From NCBI GenBank assembly GCA_948144175.1, contig CANXME010002654.1, forward strand, positions 248,001 to 312,000: a stretch of DNA of 64,000 nt. Reading direction: 5' to 3'. Under the pieces are notes generated by a model. The model saw only the letters and a program-made list of their open reading frames with translations, was not told the origin of the DNA and made no database searches. Position 1 is the stretch's first letter; each line of letters begins with the position of its first letter. A program made the position numbers and the translations under genes. Origin of the DNA: Closterium sp. NIES-65. Its lineage: Eukaryota > Streptophyta > Zygnematophyceae > Desmidiales > Closteriaceae. Below are positions 29,768 to 43,057 of the stretch, piece after piece.

Positions 29768-31057
29768 TGTACCCCCTCAGAGTACATGGTTAGCTAGGAC
29801 CTCTCGTATTCCACTGTATTCCTATATATACCCTTGTACCACATCGTATCAGTCACTTCTGTCGAGATTAAAATCTCCTTTTTGTGACAGAGTCCGTACC
29901 CGACATCACCAGGCAATCTTCCGCTACTACACTCCGTGCGATCAACCTGAGACGATCCTATAAGACGGTTCTGACTGTATCAGATATGATGAGACATTTG
30001 ATGGTAGGATTGAGACCGAGTTTTTTCACCGAAGAGTCGGATACATACGGTCATATTGGTTTGAAACAATTGTTTTGAAACGACAATGTATTGAATAATG
30101 CTATTCTTGATCCCCATTTGTTTGAGAGTTTCTAATTATAGTATTTTTTTCTGAATTTATTCTGAGCCTGATATACACGAACATAGAAGCTTTGGTAGTG
30201 TCAATCGACACAAACGAGGAATACGATTTTGGTGTGGCGATCGTTGTAGTTCCTCGCCACTTCGCTTGCTTTCGCCTCTCGCAATTTGCCGATTTTTTTT
30301 CTTCCTACGCCAATACCTTTTGCAGCTCACAAACTTGGAATCCGAAAATCCAACCTTCAGGCTTTGAGGAGTCTATCCCATCAGAATTTTCAGCCATGGC
30401 AATATCGCAGCTGGTTCCAGAACGACAATCTAGGTCCTCTCGAGACGATCTAGGTCACATCGGCAGGCACCTCGTCGAGTATTATTTCACACCCGATTAG
30501 TCTTGTGCAAAAGCGGACGGTTGGATCGCGCTTCTAGTCAAGTTTTTCATTGGACTTGGTTTCCCATTCCATAGCAACATCCAACGTGTTCAGACGACAT
30601 ATCGACGACCCTGGGATGTCAACAGCTAATGCGTCAAGTTCGAATTGTCACGCACTTATCTATCGCATACGAGTGAACATGTTTGAATGTTCTGGACGAT
30701 GGTCACAGTTGGAGAAGCTTCGGCTCGGCAATGGGAATGCGACGCACAACGTCGTATGAATCGGAAAGCGTTGCCTGATGGCGAGTCCGAAGTTAAACGT
30801 CGACCTCCGTTTGACATTCGTTTGGGAAATGTCAGCCCTCGGATCGAGGGTTCCGACTGTCAAGATTCGTCAACAACCGCTGATGGATGTCAACGTTTCA
30901 CTTCAACATGCCCTAATGAACAAAATTCCATTGATTTCCGCGATCAAACCTTACTCGGCGATCACAAAGTCTCGTAAGACTGAGGTTATCAACCAAGAGT
31001 CTTTTTGCCTCGACAAATCTGAATTCGACGCTACTTCAACCGATTATTAGCAAACTC
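29768..31057. other. AT-richer unrecognised segment, left half
   Basis: Base composition drops sharply in GC compared with both flanks. It contains a TATATATA-like run near 29824, short open frames (plus strand about 29884-30078, 30192-30500, 30687-30977 and 30778-31050) and no family I recognise. The last five bases before A3, AACTC, are the A3 target-site copy, so the sequence resumes at 45199. 29768-29888 begins TGT and ends ACA and could be a decayed LTR. Host intergenic DNA or an ancient unknown element. Confidence 0.5.
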
Positions 31058-31187
31058 TGTCAGAATGAACAAGAGTGATTGAACTAGGAAAGAGTTTGGT
31101 ACAAGTAGGAAACCCTAAACTTACTGTACCCCATAGTACCTACCCCACTACAGCCTAAACAAATTGTAGCAGATATGACATTTGACA
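31058..31187 (-). repeat. A3 3' LTR (130 bp)
   Basis: TGTCAGAATG...ATTTGACA, next to the polypurine block CACCCCCATAGGCAAAGTGG (from 31188). Confidence 0.94.
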
Positions 31188-31417
31188 CACCCCCATAGGC
31201 AAAGTGGGGGAGAGCAAGGGGTCACAAGACCAGTCAAGAAAGGCAAAGCAAGCTCAGGGTGGATCACAACGTCACCACATACACTGAGCACAAGCAAAGG
31301 GCCACAAGGCCAGTTCACATGCAGAGGCATATATGCAACACAAACATCACAGTGATCTCTACCTAGCAAAGCAAGCATGCAGGTATATATATATATAGAT
31401 CAAAGTACAAGCAAAGC

Positions 31418-33260
31418 CTACAGCAAGTGAGGAAAGCGCTGATGATCACCAGACTGAAGTACCTTGGTGAATATATCAACAGTGTTGGCCCGAGTGGCCA
31501 CGTAACGCAGACGAAGCTGACCACGCTGCTGCAACTCTCGAGCCAAGAAGTAACGCAGAGCGATGTGCTTTGTTTTGTGCTCCAGTCTGTGCTCCTGATA
31601 CAAGGCAATGGTAGCCTTGTTGTCAACATACAGCACTGGAGGAGAACGAGGCCGCTCTCCCAAGTCAGTCAACAGGTAGGTGAGCCAGCGTAGCCCCTGT
31701 GCAGCCATGGTTGTGGCGTAGATCTCAGCATCACAACTGAAGCTGAGAACTGAAGACGAGCGTGTAGAACGCCAAGAAACTGAACCAGAGCCAAGGCTGA
31801 AGGTGCAACCCTGTGACGACCGCTGAGTAGCCTGGTCGTCAACCCAAGAAGCGTCTGAGTGCCCAGTGAGAACAACTGAGCTCCTCCCTCCAAGCACGAG
31901 CCCCATGCCTGATGTACTGCACAAGTAGCCCTGTGCCCACTTAGCAGCATCCATGTGCACCTTTCGGTGCCGACCAGGAGCCACGAAGCGAGCCAGAAGG
32001 CCAAGAGGGTACGCGAGCTCAGGATGAGTGCAAGTCATCAGGTACATGAGACAGCCAACTAGTTCTGGGTAAGGACCATTCGGCTCTACGGACTCGTCCG
32101 AAGGTGGAGCTGAGAGCGAGTGACCTGTAGCCAGAGGAGTGGCCTGTGCCGAGGACCAGGTGAAGCCGAAGCGTTGAAGGACCTGCTGCACCATGTGTGA
32201 CTGATTCAGTGTAATGGTGCGGCGTGCTTTGTCCCGGGTGATCTGCAAGCCAATGTAGCTGCGCAGTTCACCCATGTCTGTGGACGTGTGTCTCTTCTGC
32301 AGCTCCGAATTCACCAGGGCGAGAGCTTCAGTGTCAGTAGTGGCCAAGACCAAGTCATGGACGTACACGAGGATGTAGAACGGTGGCAGCGAAGTGTCGG
32401 TGCGCAGAAACATTGACGGGGCAGCAGTCGAAGGCGCGAACCAAAGAGCCGCAAGTGTAGTCCTCAGTGTGTCGTGCCACTCACGTGGCGCCTGGCGAAG
32501 ACCGTAGACCGGCCGCCGGAGGCTATACTGGGTACCAGGAGGGAATGATCCAGTTAAGCCAGGAGGGCGGCGTAGCCAGATCTTCTCGTGCAGGCTGCTC
32601 TGCAAGAAAGCTGTGCTGAAGTCAAGAGAGTGAAGCTCGTAGTCACGCTGAGCGGCAACGCGCAGTAGCACCCGAAGAGTGGTCATCTTCGGGGTGGGGG
32701 AGAAGGTCTGGAAGAAGTCTACTCTCTCTCGCTGACTGAAGCCTCGAGCAACGTAACGAGCTTTGAAGACAGGCGGAGAACCTGGCGGCCGCTTCACCCT
32801 GAAAATCCACATGCCACTGACGATGTTCGCCCCAGGAGGGGGAACCTCGTCGACGTAAGTGCCAGTGGACTTCCAGGATGCCATCTCTGTGTCCATGGCT
32901 GACTGCCACTGAGAGGAGTACTCACCCACGATCGCCTCAGCGTAAGAGCGCGGGGTCGGGATGTCTGGTGCATCCGGGTCTCCCTCAGGTGCAATCAGCA
33001 TGGACAGAAGATGAGGTACAGCAGCGGCAAAGCACTCAAACTCCTCCTGCCTGTCCTCAAGGACGTCTGTGCCAAGAGCACACTCACCCCCGACGGACGG
33101 AGGACAGACAGACTCAGAGTCAGCAACAAGAGTGGCAGCGTAGTCTAGACGACAGTGAGCAGCAAAGTCGACAAGCCCAGCAACTATGGCAGACGCAACA
33201 GCTGACTCAAAGGAAGGGTCAGTGACAGCAGTAGCCAGGATACGCGTGATAGTAGGACTA
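31418..33260 (-). pseudogene. A3 reverse transcriptase and RNase H
   Basis: Minus-strand RT: FKARYVARGFSQRERVDFF, DFSTAFLQSSLHEKIWL, PVYGLRQAPREWHDTL and the catalytic region near 32350. RNase H: SDASWVDDQATQRSSQG and RANTVDIFTKVLQSGDH. Same organisation as A1. Fossil. Confidence 0.93.
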
Positions 33261-36200
33261 GCAGCACGAAAAGAGTCAGACTCCAGGTCAGCAAGGGCAG
33301 AAAGAGAGGACAAAGGAGGAGAAGGCAGAGGGACACGCTGTGGAGCAGTGGAAAGACGAAGCGTCATCTGGTGAGTGCCTGGGACAGCAGGAGGACGCTG
33401 ACGCGGGACACGACGACCAATGCAAGTAGCACGAACAGGTGACGTAGAACGAGACTCAGGCGACACAGGACGAGACTCAGGCTCACGACGCTCCGTAAGA
33501 CCTCTTATCGGACCAGTGTAGGGAGAAGGACTAGGAAGTGGTGAGGCAGGCTGTAACTGTGACTGCGACTGGACAGGCGGAGGACACTCTAAGGAGGGAT
33601 CAGGACAAGGAGGAGGCGGCTGACCAAGAACATGCTGAAGGAGTGGAACGAAGTACGGCAGCGGCCGATGAGTGCCCCTAGAAACAGCAGAGACAGCACC
33701 AGAACCCCCAGCAGAAGCTCCAACTCCTGCAGCACCACCAGCAGCTCTAGTTGCGCTAACTCTAGTACCCCCAGTAGCACCAGCTCCAGCCGCACCTTCG
33801 GCTCCAGCACCTGCAGGAGGACGAGCGTCAGCACCTCCAGCTCCAGCCCCTGCAGCACCACCAGCCCCAGTACCAGTAGCACCTCGAGCAGCTCCAGTAG
33901 CACCTCCAGTCCCAGCAGCTCCAGTACCGCCAGTACGAGTACCTCCAGGACCAGAAGCTCCAGCACCTCCATCTCCAACCCCAGGGTCAGCAGCTATACC
34001 AACTCCAGTAGGCCCAGCGCCCTCATCTCCAGCTCTAGTAGCACCTCCAGCGCCCACAGCACCACGGCGGCGGCGACAGTACTGAGAGTACCACTCACGC
34101 AGCTGCTGGGAAGAGAGAGCGCCCCCAGGCGCAGCACCCCCAGGCTCAGGACCTCCAGGCTCAGCACCCCCAGGCACAGCACCCCCCGGCTCAGCACCCG
34201 CAGTCTCCGCACCCCTAGGCTCAGCACCCCCGGTCTCCACACCCCCAGGCTTAGCACTCCGAGTCTCCGCACCCCCAGGCTCAGCACCACCAGGCTCATC
34301 ACGCTCAGTGCCTCGACAGGACCAGAGTCGACAGCTACCTCGACAGGCTCAACCGGGTCTACCTGGGAAACACCTGAGGGAGCAGGACCTTGGGGAGGCA
34401 GGGGGTCTACCGAAGCAACACCTGACGCGAGGAAGAGCGGCGGAAAGGGGAGCGGGGCAGTGCGGTAGGGGAAGAGATGGTAAAAGGGGACCGACTCGTC
34501 AAATGTGACGTCCTGAGAGGGGAAGACACGGCGCGAGGTGGGGTGGTAAAACTGCCAGCCAGGCGCGTCAGTGACAAAGCCCAGGAAGACACAAGGAACG
34601 GCGCGGGAGGAGAGCTTGTTCACGGACATATCGCGGACAAAGGCACGAGATCCCCAGACACGGAATCGAGACGCATCGCCAACCTCTTCTGTCCAATGCA
34701 ATGTCGGCGAGGTCTCCGAAACGGAGACACGAGGCCAGAGGTTGAGCTGATGCGCGGCGTACCGGACCGCAAACGGCCACAGAAAATGGGGGGCAGCCAC
34801 ATGGACCAAGGAGGTACGAGCGACCTCCATGACCAAGCCCATTCGGCGCTCAGAAACCCCATTCTGCAGAGGAGAGGCTGGAAGCGTGAACGTCTGCTCA
34901 ATGCCCTCCTCTTGACAGAAGGCCTCCAAGAGGCCGGAGGAAAACTCACCACCTCTGTCAGAGTGCAGTCGCAGGACGGGAAGGTCCGTGCGAAAGCGCC
35001 TCTCCAGCTGGAGACGGGTAGCGCGGATCCAAGGGATCAAGACAGCAGGGACCTCTCTCTTGGTGCGCAAGGGGAAGACCGTGGTGTAACGCGTGTAGTC
35101 GTCAACTACCAGCAGGAAGTAGCGCTCTCCGCCCTGTCCACGGACGCGGGCTGGGCCCCACACGTCCATGTGAAGGGTCTGCAGAGGAGCCTCCGTCGGG
35201 GGGAACTCAGAGGAGTGAGGGGTGGCACGCTGCCGCCCCTCGACACAGGGAAGGCAAGGAGGGGCAGGGGACAGTGACAGGGGAGGCACTGACCTGGGGA
35301 GACCAGAGACAAGGAAACGAGAGTGCATGCCACGAAGGTGCTGCATCGAAGGGTGCCCAAGGCGGTGGTGCCAGAGGACCGTCCGATGCGACAGGGTGCG
35401 ACACGAGCAGGGGGCGGACAAATGACCTGATGCAGACGCAGACGCCGCTACCTGAGGGGACTCAGTGGTCAGTGTGTACAAGTCCGACCCCGGCTGCCGA
35501 GTGAAGGTAGCCAGGTGACGACCCGTCTGGGCACACGTGTAGTGTGTCACACGCTCGTAGGCAGGGGTGAAGTAGTGAACACCCGCCTCCTGGAGCGCGG
35601 ACCCCGCTACCAAGTTTGTAGAGAACGAGGGGAGGTGAAGGCCCGACAGTGTGCCGGACGGGACAGCAGGACAAGGGAGGGCAGTGGTGGAGGTCGCAAG
35701 GACCGGACCCCCGGAGGGGTCAGCCAGGGAGACAGCAACCGGTCTAGGGAGCTGCTCTAAGGCAGTGCGGTCGCGAAAGAAACAGCGGGAAGTACCTGAG
35801 TCCAGTGTGAAGGTGTGCAGTGCCTCAGTAGACGCAGTACCTGAAGGCGCAGACTCACATGCACCTGAAGTAGCAAACTCACGAGTGCCTAGAGCAGCAG
35901 CCTCACCAGCACCTGGAGCAGGAGACGCACGAGCACCTAGAGCAGCAGCCTCACCGGCACCTGGAGCAGCAGACTGGATACCAGGGTCAGGCAGCACACA
36001 CAGGTGGCAGGCTCCCTCGGCACTAGTAGACAATGCATGCATTGCAGTGAGAATAGCATCATAGTCAAGAGCAAAGATATCTACCCTCTGCCTAAGCAGC
36101 TTCACCCAGTCGGGGAGCTCAGCGTCGTCGCCAAACCTTGTACGCCAAGCGTCACTCATACGGTCGAAGCAGCGAGACTCTGTGTGACCAGGCGTCCCGC

Positions 36201-36590
36201 AAGGCTGACCAGTCTGGACACCCGTGCTAATAACGTACGGAAAGCGAGCAGTACCCAGCGACCCTCTACTCTGAGCGTACCACTCACGAAGCTGCTGGGG
36301 CGAACGAGTCTCGCACGGACGACGCTGCTGCTGCACCGGGCCACTACAAGAAGCTCCCGAACTACCCACTACTGGACGACTCCCACTACTGCCACCGCGA
36401 CAACACCAACTCGCGTACCACTCACGAAGCTGCTGGGGCGTGAGGGACACACGCGGACGGCCCTGGAGCTGCATCTGGCCACGCCAGGAGCAGCAGCAGA
36501 AACAGTAGCAGCAGGAGCAGCAGTAGCAGTAGCAACAGCAGTAACAACAGTAGCAGTAGTAGTAGCGGTAGTAGCGCGGGCAGGGCAGTG
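33261..36590 (-). pseudogene. A3 gag tail, protease, integrase and linker
   Basis: Minus strand: Cys/His motif QPCGTPGHTESRC (about 36160-36200), protease TFTLDSGTSRCFF (about 35780), pre-integrase HHRLGHPSMQHL (about 35350), integrase core LHMDVWGPARVRGQGGERYF (about 35130), SDRGGEFSSGLLEAF (about 34930), then the repeat-rich linker (33650-34300). Fossil; largely open with few breaks. Confidence 0.92.
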
Positions 36591-37648
36591 TGTCAACGGG
36601 AGTGTTGTTTGGCCCCGTCCTCACTTGGGCGGAGCCGACCACGTGGTCGGATGTGCGGGGGTTGCAGCCGACCTGTAGCAGTGGGCACGGGGGCAACTGC
36701 AAAGGCGCCGAGTTGGAGGGCGCCTAGCTGGAGGGCGCCGAGCAAGAGGACGCCGTCCCGGACGCCTGGTTGGCGTCCTGGATGCTTGGACGGCGTCCTG
36801 GGAAGCTGTACGACGACGTGGGCGTCAATACAACGTCCCGGGCGCCTGGTCGACGTCGTGGGCTTCTGCACGGCGTCCTGGGAGGCCAGACGCCGACCTG
36901 AGCGTCTGGTCGGCGTCCTGGGAAGCTGGACGACGCTCTGGAGGTCTGCACGGCGTCGTGGGGGCCTGGACGCCGACCTGGGGGTCCGGACAGTGTCGTG
37001 GGCGATTGGACGTCGGACTGGGGATGCCGGGCATAGGTGGCTGGCTACGGACTGCGCCGGTCGGCCAGGCGTGGTTGCCCTGTCGACCGGGATACCCTGG
37101 CGACGTGGGCAAGTGTCGCAAGGGTGAAGTCTACGAGGCCGACCTCGGGGGTGGTATTCCGAGGTTGACGTGGCTGGTGGGCGCAGTCGCTGGCGTGGAG
37201 TCTGTCAGGCGTCTGCGCTGTGCTCGTGACAAGGTGTGGAGCGCCAACCAGCTGTGTGCACTTGCAAAACGGATGCACCGTTGTCCTGCGGGTGCAACGC
37301 TATGCAGGCGACTGACTGCAGCGTTGGCACACCGTGGACTTGCAACGTTGGCGAACCGCTACTCTGCAACGCTGGAGCGGTGCGAGCGCTGCTGCGCTGG
37401 AGCGCGGTCGGCCATGCTGCGCTGGAGGTCAACCAGCAGCCTAGCTAGCTCTGATGTAGTCAGTGTTGCCAATGTTGTTGGAACCAATTGTTCTGAACTT
37501 TTCCTAGTGGAACTCTTGCCAACTTTCCCCGTGACCTAGCAAGTGTGTGCGCACAAGGAAACGACTAAGGAACGAACGAACGCAGAGATGACACGAGCAC
37601 CCGTGCCTAGCCCACAGCCTGGCTCCCGTTGCTGAATTTATCTCCGCA
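36591..37648 (+). repeat. B1 5' LTR (1058 bp)
   Basis: Begins TGTCAACGGG, ends CTCCGCA. It contains a degenerate array of GACGGCGTCCTGGGAAGC-like units (about 36740-37010), expanded relative to the 3' LTR. Followed by TGGTGCGGTGAGC, the likely primer-binding site. Confidence 0.88.
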
Positions 37649-37769
37649 TGGTGCGGTGAGCGTGGATGACACCGCGACGTAGTTCAGTCTAGCCGACTTT
37701 GCACTCACCGATCGTGTTCGTAGGCCGGCAGTCGTGCAGTCACTAGCGTGCGCGTAGGTGATGCCGAGG

Positions 37770-40275
37770 TGATGGACACCCCGGAGGCACGGCTGGAGGA
37801 TGCGAGGAGACGCCATGAGGCCCAGGAGTACGGGGCGATACCCTGGGCAGTCGTCGAGGCAGGATTCCGCTCCATCTGGGCGGCGGAGCACCCCCCTTCT
37901 CGGCCTGCCTCTCCTTGACCGGTGAACAACGACGGCGGCGTCGACGTGGGCGTCAGCGCCGGTGGAGGTCAGGTTGGCAGCAGTGCGGGAGGCACGTCGA
38001 GGCAACGAAGTGTGGTACACGCCGCTGAAGCCGACGGCGTTCAGGCGCGAGGGATGCAGTCGTCGACGGCGGCAGGCTCCTCGCAGGGCGACGCCGGTGG
38101 GCATCGAAGCGGGTTGTCGCCAATGTTGGCGACCCAGATGACGGTGGGCGGAATCGCACCGAGCTATGGCTACTTCAAGTTTACGCCGGACAGGATCTTG
38201 GTCACCCCGCCGCTCGTTGGTCGACAAGACATACTCACCAGGAAGGAAGCCATCGAGCCCCAACTAGAGATGGCTGGGCTGATCGGCTTCGCCCGAGGGA
38301 CCGTGGCGACGCCGGAGGAGCATCACGCCGACTTACGAGCGGAGTTTTGCGCCGTGCAGCTGTTGACCTTCACGGTCATCTCGCGGTGCTGCTCGCCGGG
38401 CGTGCAGATCGCCTCAAAGTGGTGCCGGGAGAACCTCGACGCTGGCCACCGAGCGTGGCACTTCATCGAGTCGACCTACCAGGTCACCGACGACCTGTTC
38501 ATCGCCCTGCTGGAGGGACAGCTGACGCACCTGCGTATGGGCGACGAGGAGATGGCGACCGATTACTGCAACCGGGCCCGGCGAATTCTCCCCACCATCA
38601 GGATGGCCGGCGTGCAGTACTCGACGGCGTCGTACGTCACCCACGTCATGCAGGGACTCTTCAGCAGCTACAACCTCCTGAAGCGGCTGTCCATGGCGCC
38701 GAGCACAAGGGCGACGCTTAACGAGGACAACTTGACCTCGTACATCCTGCAGGATGAGGCGATGCAGGTAGCTGAGCGGTCCCAGGAGCTCTTGGCGCAG
38801 GCCAACTTCGTCGCCCTGGCGAAGCAAGGAGGCCGACAAAGGCAGCGCGGACAGTCCGGCGGTGGTGGTAGCAGTGGCTGGAAGCCGGCCAAGGACGTCG
38901 ACAAGAAGAAGTCGGCCAAGGATAGCGGTCGTGGAGGAGGAGGTCGACGCCGGGAATGCTGGCTGTGCGGTGACCCCGACCACCTCTCCTTCGAGTGCCC
39001 CGACCGCAGTGACTCCGACGACGACGACGCCAAGGGAGGCCGAGGAAGGTCTGGCAGCCGCCGTCCTCGTCAAGGTGGAAACAAGCCGCGCAAGGAGAAG
39101 CAGTCGACTAAGTCGACCTCGGCGAAGGACGCCGACTCCTCTGCTAGCGGCAAGGGGCGAGACGACAAGGCGGCGTCGTGCTCGCTAGTCGGCATCGTGG
39201 AGCCGACCGTCTCGCTGGCGCCGGAGGCCGGGGAGGACTTCCACGCGGTGGCGGCAGCTGTGCAGGCAAACCCGGCGGTGGTCCTGCTCGACAGCGGTTG
39301 CTCGCACCACCTGATGGGAACGCAGGAGGCCTTCGTCAACCTGGGGCCGAGCGGCGACGTGAAGCACATTCGTGGTTTCAATGGGGCGCTGCAGGACGTT
39401 CAGGGCCGCGGCACTGTCGCCCTGAAAGGGGAGGCCGGGAAGCAGGTGCTTATCCCCGACGTGCTGTACGTACCCAGTGTCCGGGCAAACCTGCTTTCAG
39501 CCGGCCAGCTGAAGGAGCACGGCGTGAAGCTGCAGAAGGACGGCGACTGTATGTTGCTCGTCTCGGCAGCGGGAGAGGTGCTCGGCCGGGCAACGTACAC
39601 CGGACGTGTACTCTGCACTGATCTGCGTCCCTGCCCGGCCACGCCGACGACACCCTCCACGGAGGTGGTGGCCCTGCGGGCGATCGTTTCGGCGACGAAG
39701 GCAACGCCGGACAGGATGCACGCGAGGCTTGCGCACGTCAGCATGGACACTATCCGGAGCTCGGCGAAGTACGAGGTCGCCACCGGGCTGGACCTCAAGT
39801 CGGCGTCCGGCGCCAACTCACCGTGTGTTTCGTGCGTCGGTGGGAAGCTGGTGCGACACACCTTCCCCGACCAGGGATCCAACGCCGAGGACGTGCTGGC
39901 CGTTGTGCACATCGACCTGTGCGGGCCTTTCCGCGTGGCTGCCAAGGATGGTAGCCTATACTTCTTGGTGCTGAAGGACCGCAAGACTCGCTACGTGTGG
40001 GTGAAGCCGGTCGCCAAGAAGTCGGATGCGTTGCCGGTGTTCGTGCAGTGGCTGGCGGTGGCTGAGCGGCAGGCGAAGAAGTCGGTGCTGATGTTGCGCT
40101 CGGACCGAGGAGGGGAGTTCCTTGGGAAGCAGTTCACCGACTTCGTGAATGGCAAGGGGATAGTCCACGACCTGACCTGCCCGTACACCCCGCAGCAGAA
40201 CGGCATGGCAGAGCGGGAGATGAGGACGGTGGTGGAGTCTGTGCGCACGATGCTGCTGCACATGGGCGTGTAGCA
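37770..40275 (+). pseudogene. B1 gag, protease and integrase
   Basis: Gag capsid-like part around 38160-38800 (TPEEHHADLRAEFCAVQLL, WHFIESTYQVTDDLFIALL), CCHC knuckle CWLCGDPDHLSFEC (about 38957-38998), basic Ser/Lys-rich tail, protease VVLLDSGCSHHLMG (about 39280-39320), pre-integrase MHARLAHVSMDTI (about 39717), and integrase VHIDLCGPFRVAAKDGSLYF, LRSDRGGEFLGKQF and TPQQNGMAE (39905-40215). Mostly open. Fossil. Confidence 0.92.
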
Positions 40276-42929
40276 CCACTGGTGGCACCTCGCTCTACGG
40301 CAGGCTGTCTCGGTCCGCAAGTGCCTCGAGCGATCGGCGCTGCCGCCGAGGACGACGCCGTACCAGCTGCTCACCGGGAAGAAGCCCGATTTGTCGCTGG
40401 TGCGGGTATGGGGCTGCATGGCACAGTTCTTGGTTCCCGAGCAGCAGCGTGGTGGGAAGCTACAGCCGAAGGCCCGGTGGGGCCTTCATCTCGGCGTGTC
40501 GGAGGAGAGCAAGGGCTAGGAGCTCCTCGACATCGCCGACAACCGGGTGGTCACCACGTCGGACGTGGTGTTCTACGAAAGCATGTCGCTGGAAGTGTGG
40601 CAGTCGGCGCACGGGCCGGAGTCAGGGCGGATGCCGGTTCACCCACCAACGGACAAATCGACGGCGACACTGCCTCTGCTCGCCGAGGTCGGTTAGCTTT
40701 CTGAGAGGACGCCGAGGACGTCCCTACTCCTTGCACTCCACCTGCCCCTCCCCTTGTGGCCGACTTGCATGGGCTGACCCCGACGTCTGCCTCCGGCGAT
40801 GAGGGGAGAAGTAGGGCGTCACCTCTGGCGCCGGACCTAAGCATCGCCGGTGGCTGACGTGATGCTGCCGGTGGCCACTGTGACGCTATGCAAGGCGGCG
40901 TGGGAGCGAAGCTAACGCCGACCGGGAGGCAGCAGGTGGTGCAGCCGACTTTGGTGAAGCCGGTGAAGGAGACGCCGCCTGCAGAACAGCACATGACAGG
41001 GGAGCCGGCAGCAGCGATGCCGACCAAGGAGCAGTCAGTGACCGGGCAGTCGGCACGGGAGCCGACCCCAGGGGAGCAGTCAGCTGGGATGCCGATTGAG
41101 GTGCAGAAAAACGCCGGGGACAGCGATGACGGTGACGATAGAGGGGACGCCGAGGAGGTCCAGCCGGGACCACGGCATTCAGGCCGACTTCGGAGGCCGC
41201 CTGACTTCTTCGTCCCCGCTGCCTTCACCACGCTGTACGACGTGGACGGTGATGACCTGCTTTACGACGACGCCGAGGAGGATGAGGAGTTTCCGGAGCT
41301 CGACCCCGACATGCAGGCCGACCCCGAGCACCGTTGGGACATCTCAACGATGACGGTGAAGGAGGCATTGGCAAGCTGGAAGGGCCCGGCGGTGAAGGCC
41401 GCCATGGAAGAGGAGATCCGCAGCCTCATCAACATGGGCACGTGGGAGCTGGTCGAACGCCCGCCGGGAGTGAACCGGTGGGTGTTGACGACGAAGTACC
41501 ACATCGACGACACCGTCGAGCGAGAGAAGGCTAGGCTGGTCGTGAAGGGCTTCACGCAGGTGTACGGCGCCGACTACGACGAGACGTTCGCGCTGGTGGG
41601 CAGCTACGTCACGCTGAGGATCTTCCTCAGCATCGTCGCCGTCCTCAACCTCAACCTGATGCAGCTCGACATGAAGAACGCCTTCCTGCAGAGCAAGCTC
41701 GACAGAGTGCTCTACATGTCCCAGCCGGACTACTTCAACGACGGAACCGGCCGGGTGTGCAAGCTGCTGAAGAGCTTGTACGAGCTGAAGCAGACGCTGC
41801 TGCTGTGGTACTTGGCTCTCAACGATGTGCTGGTCGGCGCCAGGTGGAAGAAGAGCCAGGTCGACGAGGCTCTTTACTTCAAGGTCGGCGACGACGGAGT
41901 AGCCTGCTGGGTGCTGGTCTACGTCGACGACCTGCTCGCCGCAAGCAGCAGCGCCGCAATGCTGAAGGAGCTGAAGGAGCTGCTTGAAGCCGCCTTCGAG
42001 CTGCACGAGATCTCGCCGGTGCAAAAGTATCTCGGGCTTGAGATTGTGCGCGACAAGTCGGCGGGGAAGCTGTGGCAACACCAGCAGGGCTACGCTGACA
42101 AGCTGTGTAGGCGCTTCCTCAACGAGAAGCTGACCGGGCGCACCCCTAAGACGCCGGTCTGGGTCGACGCCTACGCCAAGCTCACCTTCGACAACGAGGA
42201 GGCGCAGGAACGCCAGGAGGAGGAGTACCGGCAGAAGGTTGGCTCGCTGCAGTTCGCGGCGACGACGACGAGGCCGGATATCGCCTTCGCGTGCAGCAAG
42301 CTGGGGAGCGGCCTCACGGTGAGGAGCGACCAGCACTGGCGCGAGGTCGACCGCTGCCTCGCCTACCTCGCCAACACGCGTGATACCGCCCTGGAGTTCG
42401 ACAGTGGACCAGAGTCGCTGGAGCTGGTCGGCTACGTGGACGCCGACAACGCCGGTGACAAGCAGAACAGGACGAGCACAGGAGGCTACGTGTTCGTCTA
42501 CGGAGGGGCCACGGTCTCCTGGTCGAGCCAGCGCATCAAGTGCGCGATGCTGTCGTTGACCGAGTCGAATACGTGGCGGCCACAGAAGCCGGCAAGGAGG
42601 GACGCCGACTTCGTTTCCTCCTTGCAAAATTCCGGCAGCTGGACGCCGAGAAGCCGACTTTCTTGAGGGTGGACAACAAGTCGGCCATCACAATCGCCGA
42701 GGGCATGGGGTTGACGGGCAACCTCAAACACATGGAGCGGCGACAAGCTTGGCTGCAGCATATGGTGAAGTGCGGGAAGTTCTCGCTGAGGTACATCCCG
42801 ACCACCGAGCAGCCGGCTGACTTCCTGACGAAGGCGCTGCACTACCCAGCCTTCAACCGGTGCTCCGTTGCAATTGGCCAGGTGCACTTCGCCGGCGTGG
42901 GCGACGACGACGACGACGTGCAGCAGTAG
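40276..42929 (+). pseudogene. B1 reverse transcriptase and RNase H
   Basis: An acidic, Pro-rich linker precedes RT. RT motifs: ARLVVKGFTQVYGADYDETF (41530-41590), LDMKNAFLQSKLDRVLYM, catalytic YVDDLLAASSSA (about 41920) and VQKYLGLEIVRDK. RNase H: VDADNAGDKQNRTSTGGYVF and NKSAITIAEGMGLTGNLKHM, ending in an Asp-rich tail. Fossil with few breaks. Confidence 0.92.
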
Positions 42930-43057
42930 GTGCCATGCCCTCCTGCATGGCTAGTGTGGTGACCGGCGTGCTGTGTGTTGTATGCACGCCGCTGAGCTTT
43001 TCTCCGAGCATTACTTCCATGTGGGCTGGGGGTCCAAGCGTGAACGCAGCAGGGGAG

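Noticed and set aside
41344-42627. 427-codon minus-strand open frame opposite B1 RT
   Set aside because: Mirror frame of a GC-rich reverse transcriptase sequence; the plus strand carries all conserved motifs.
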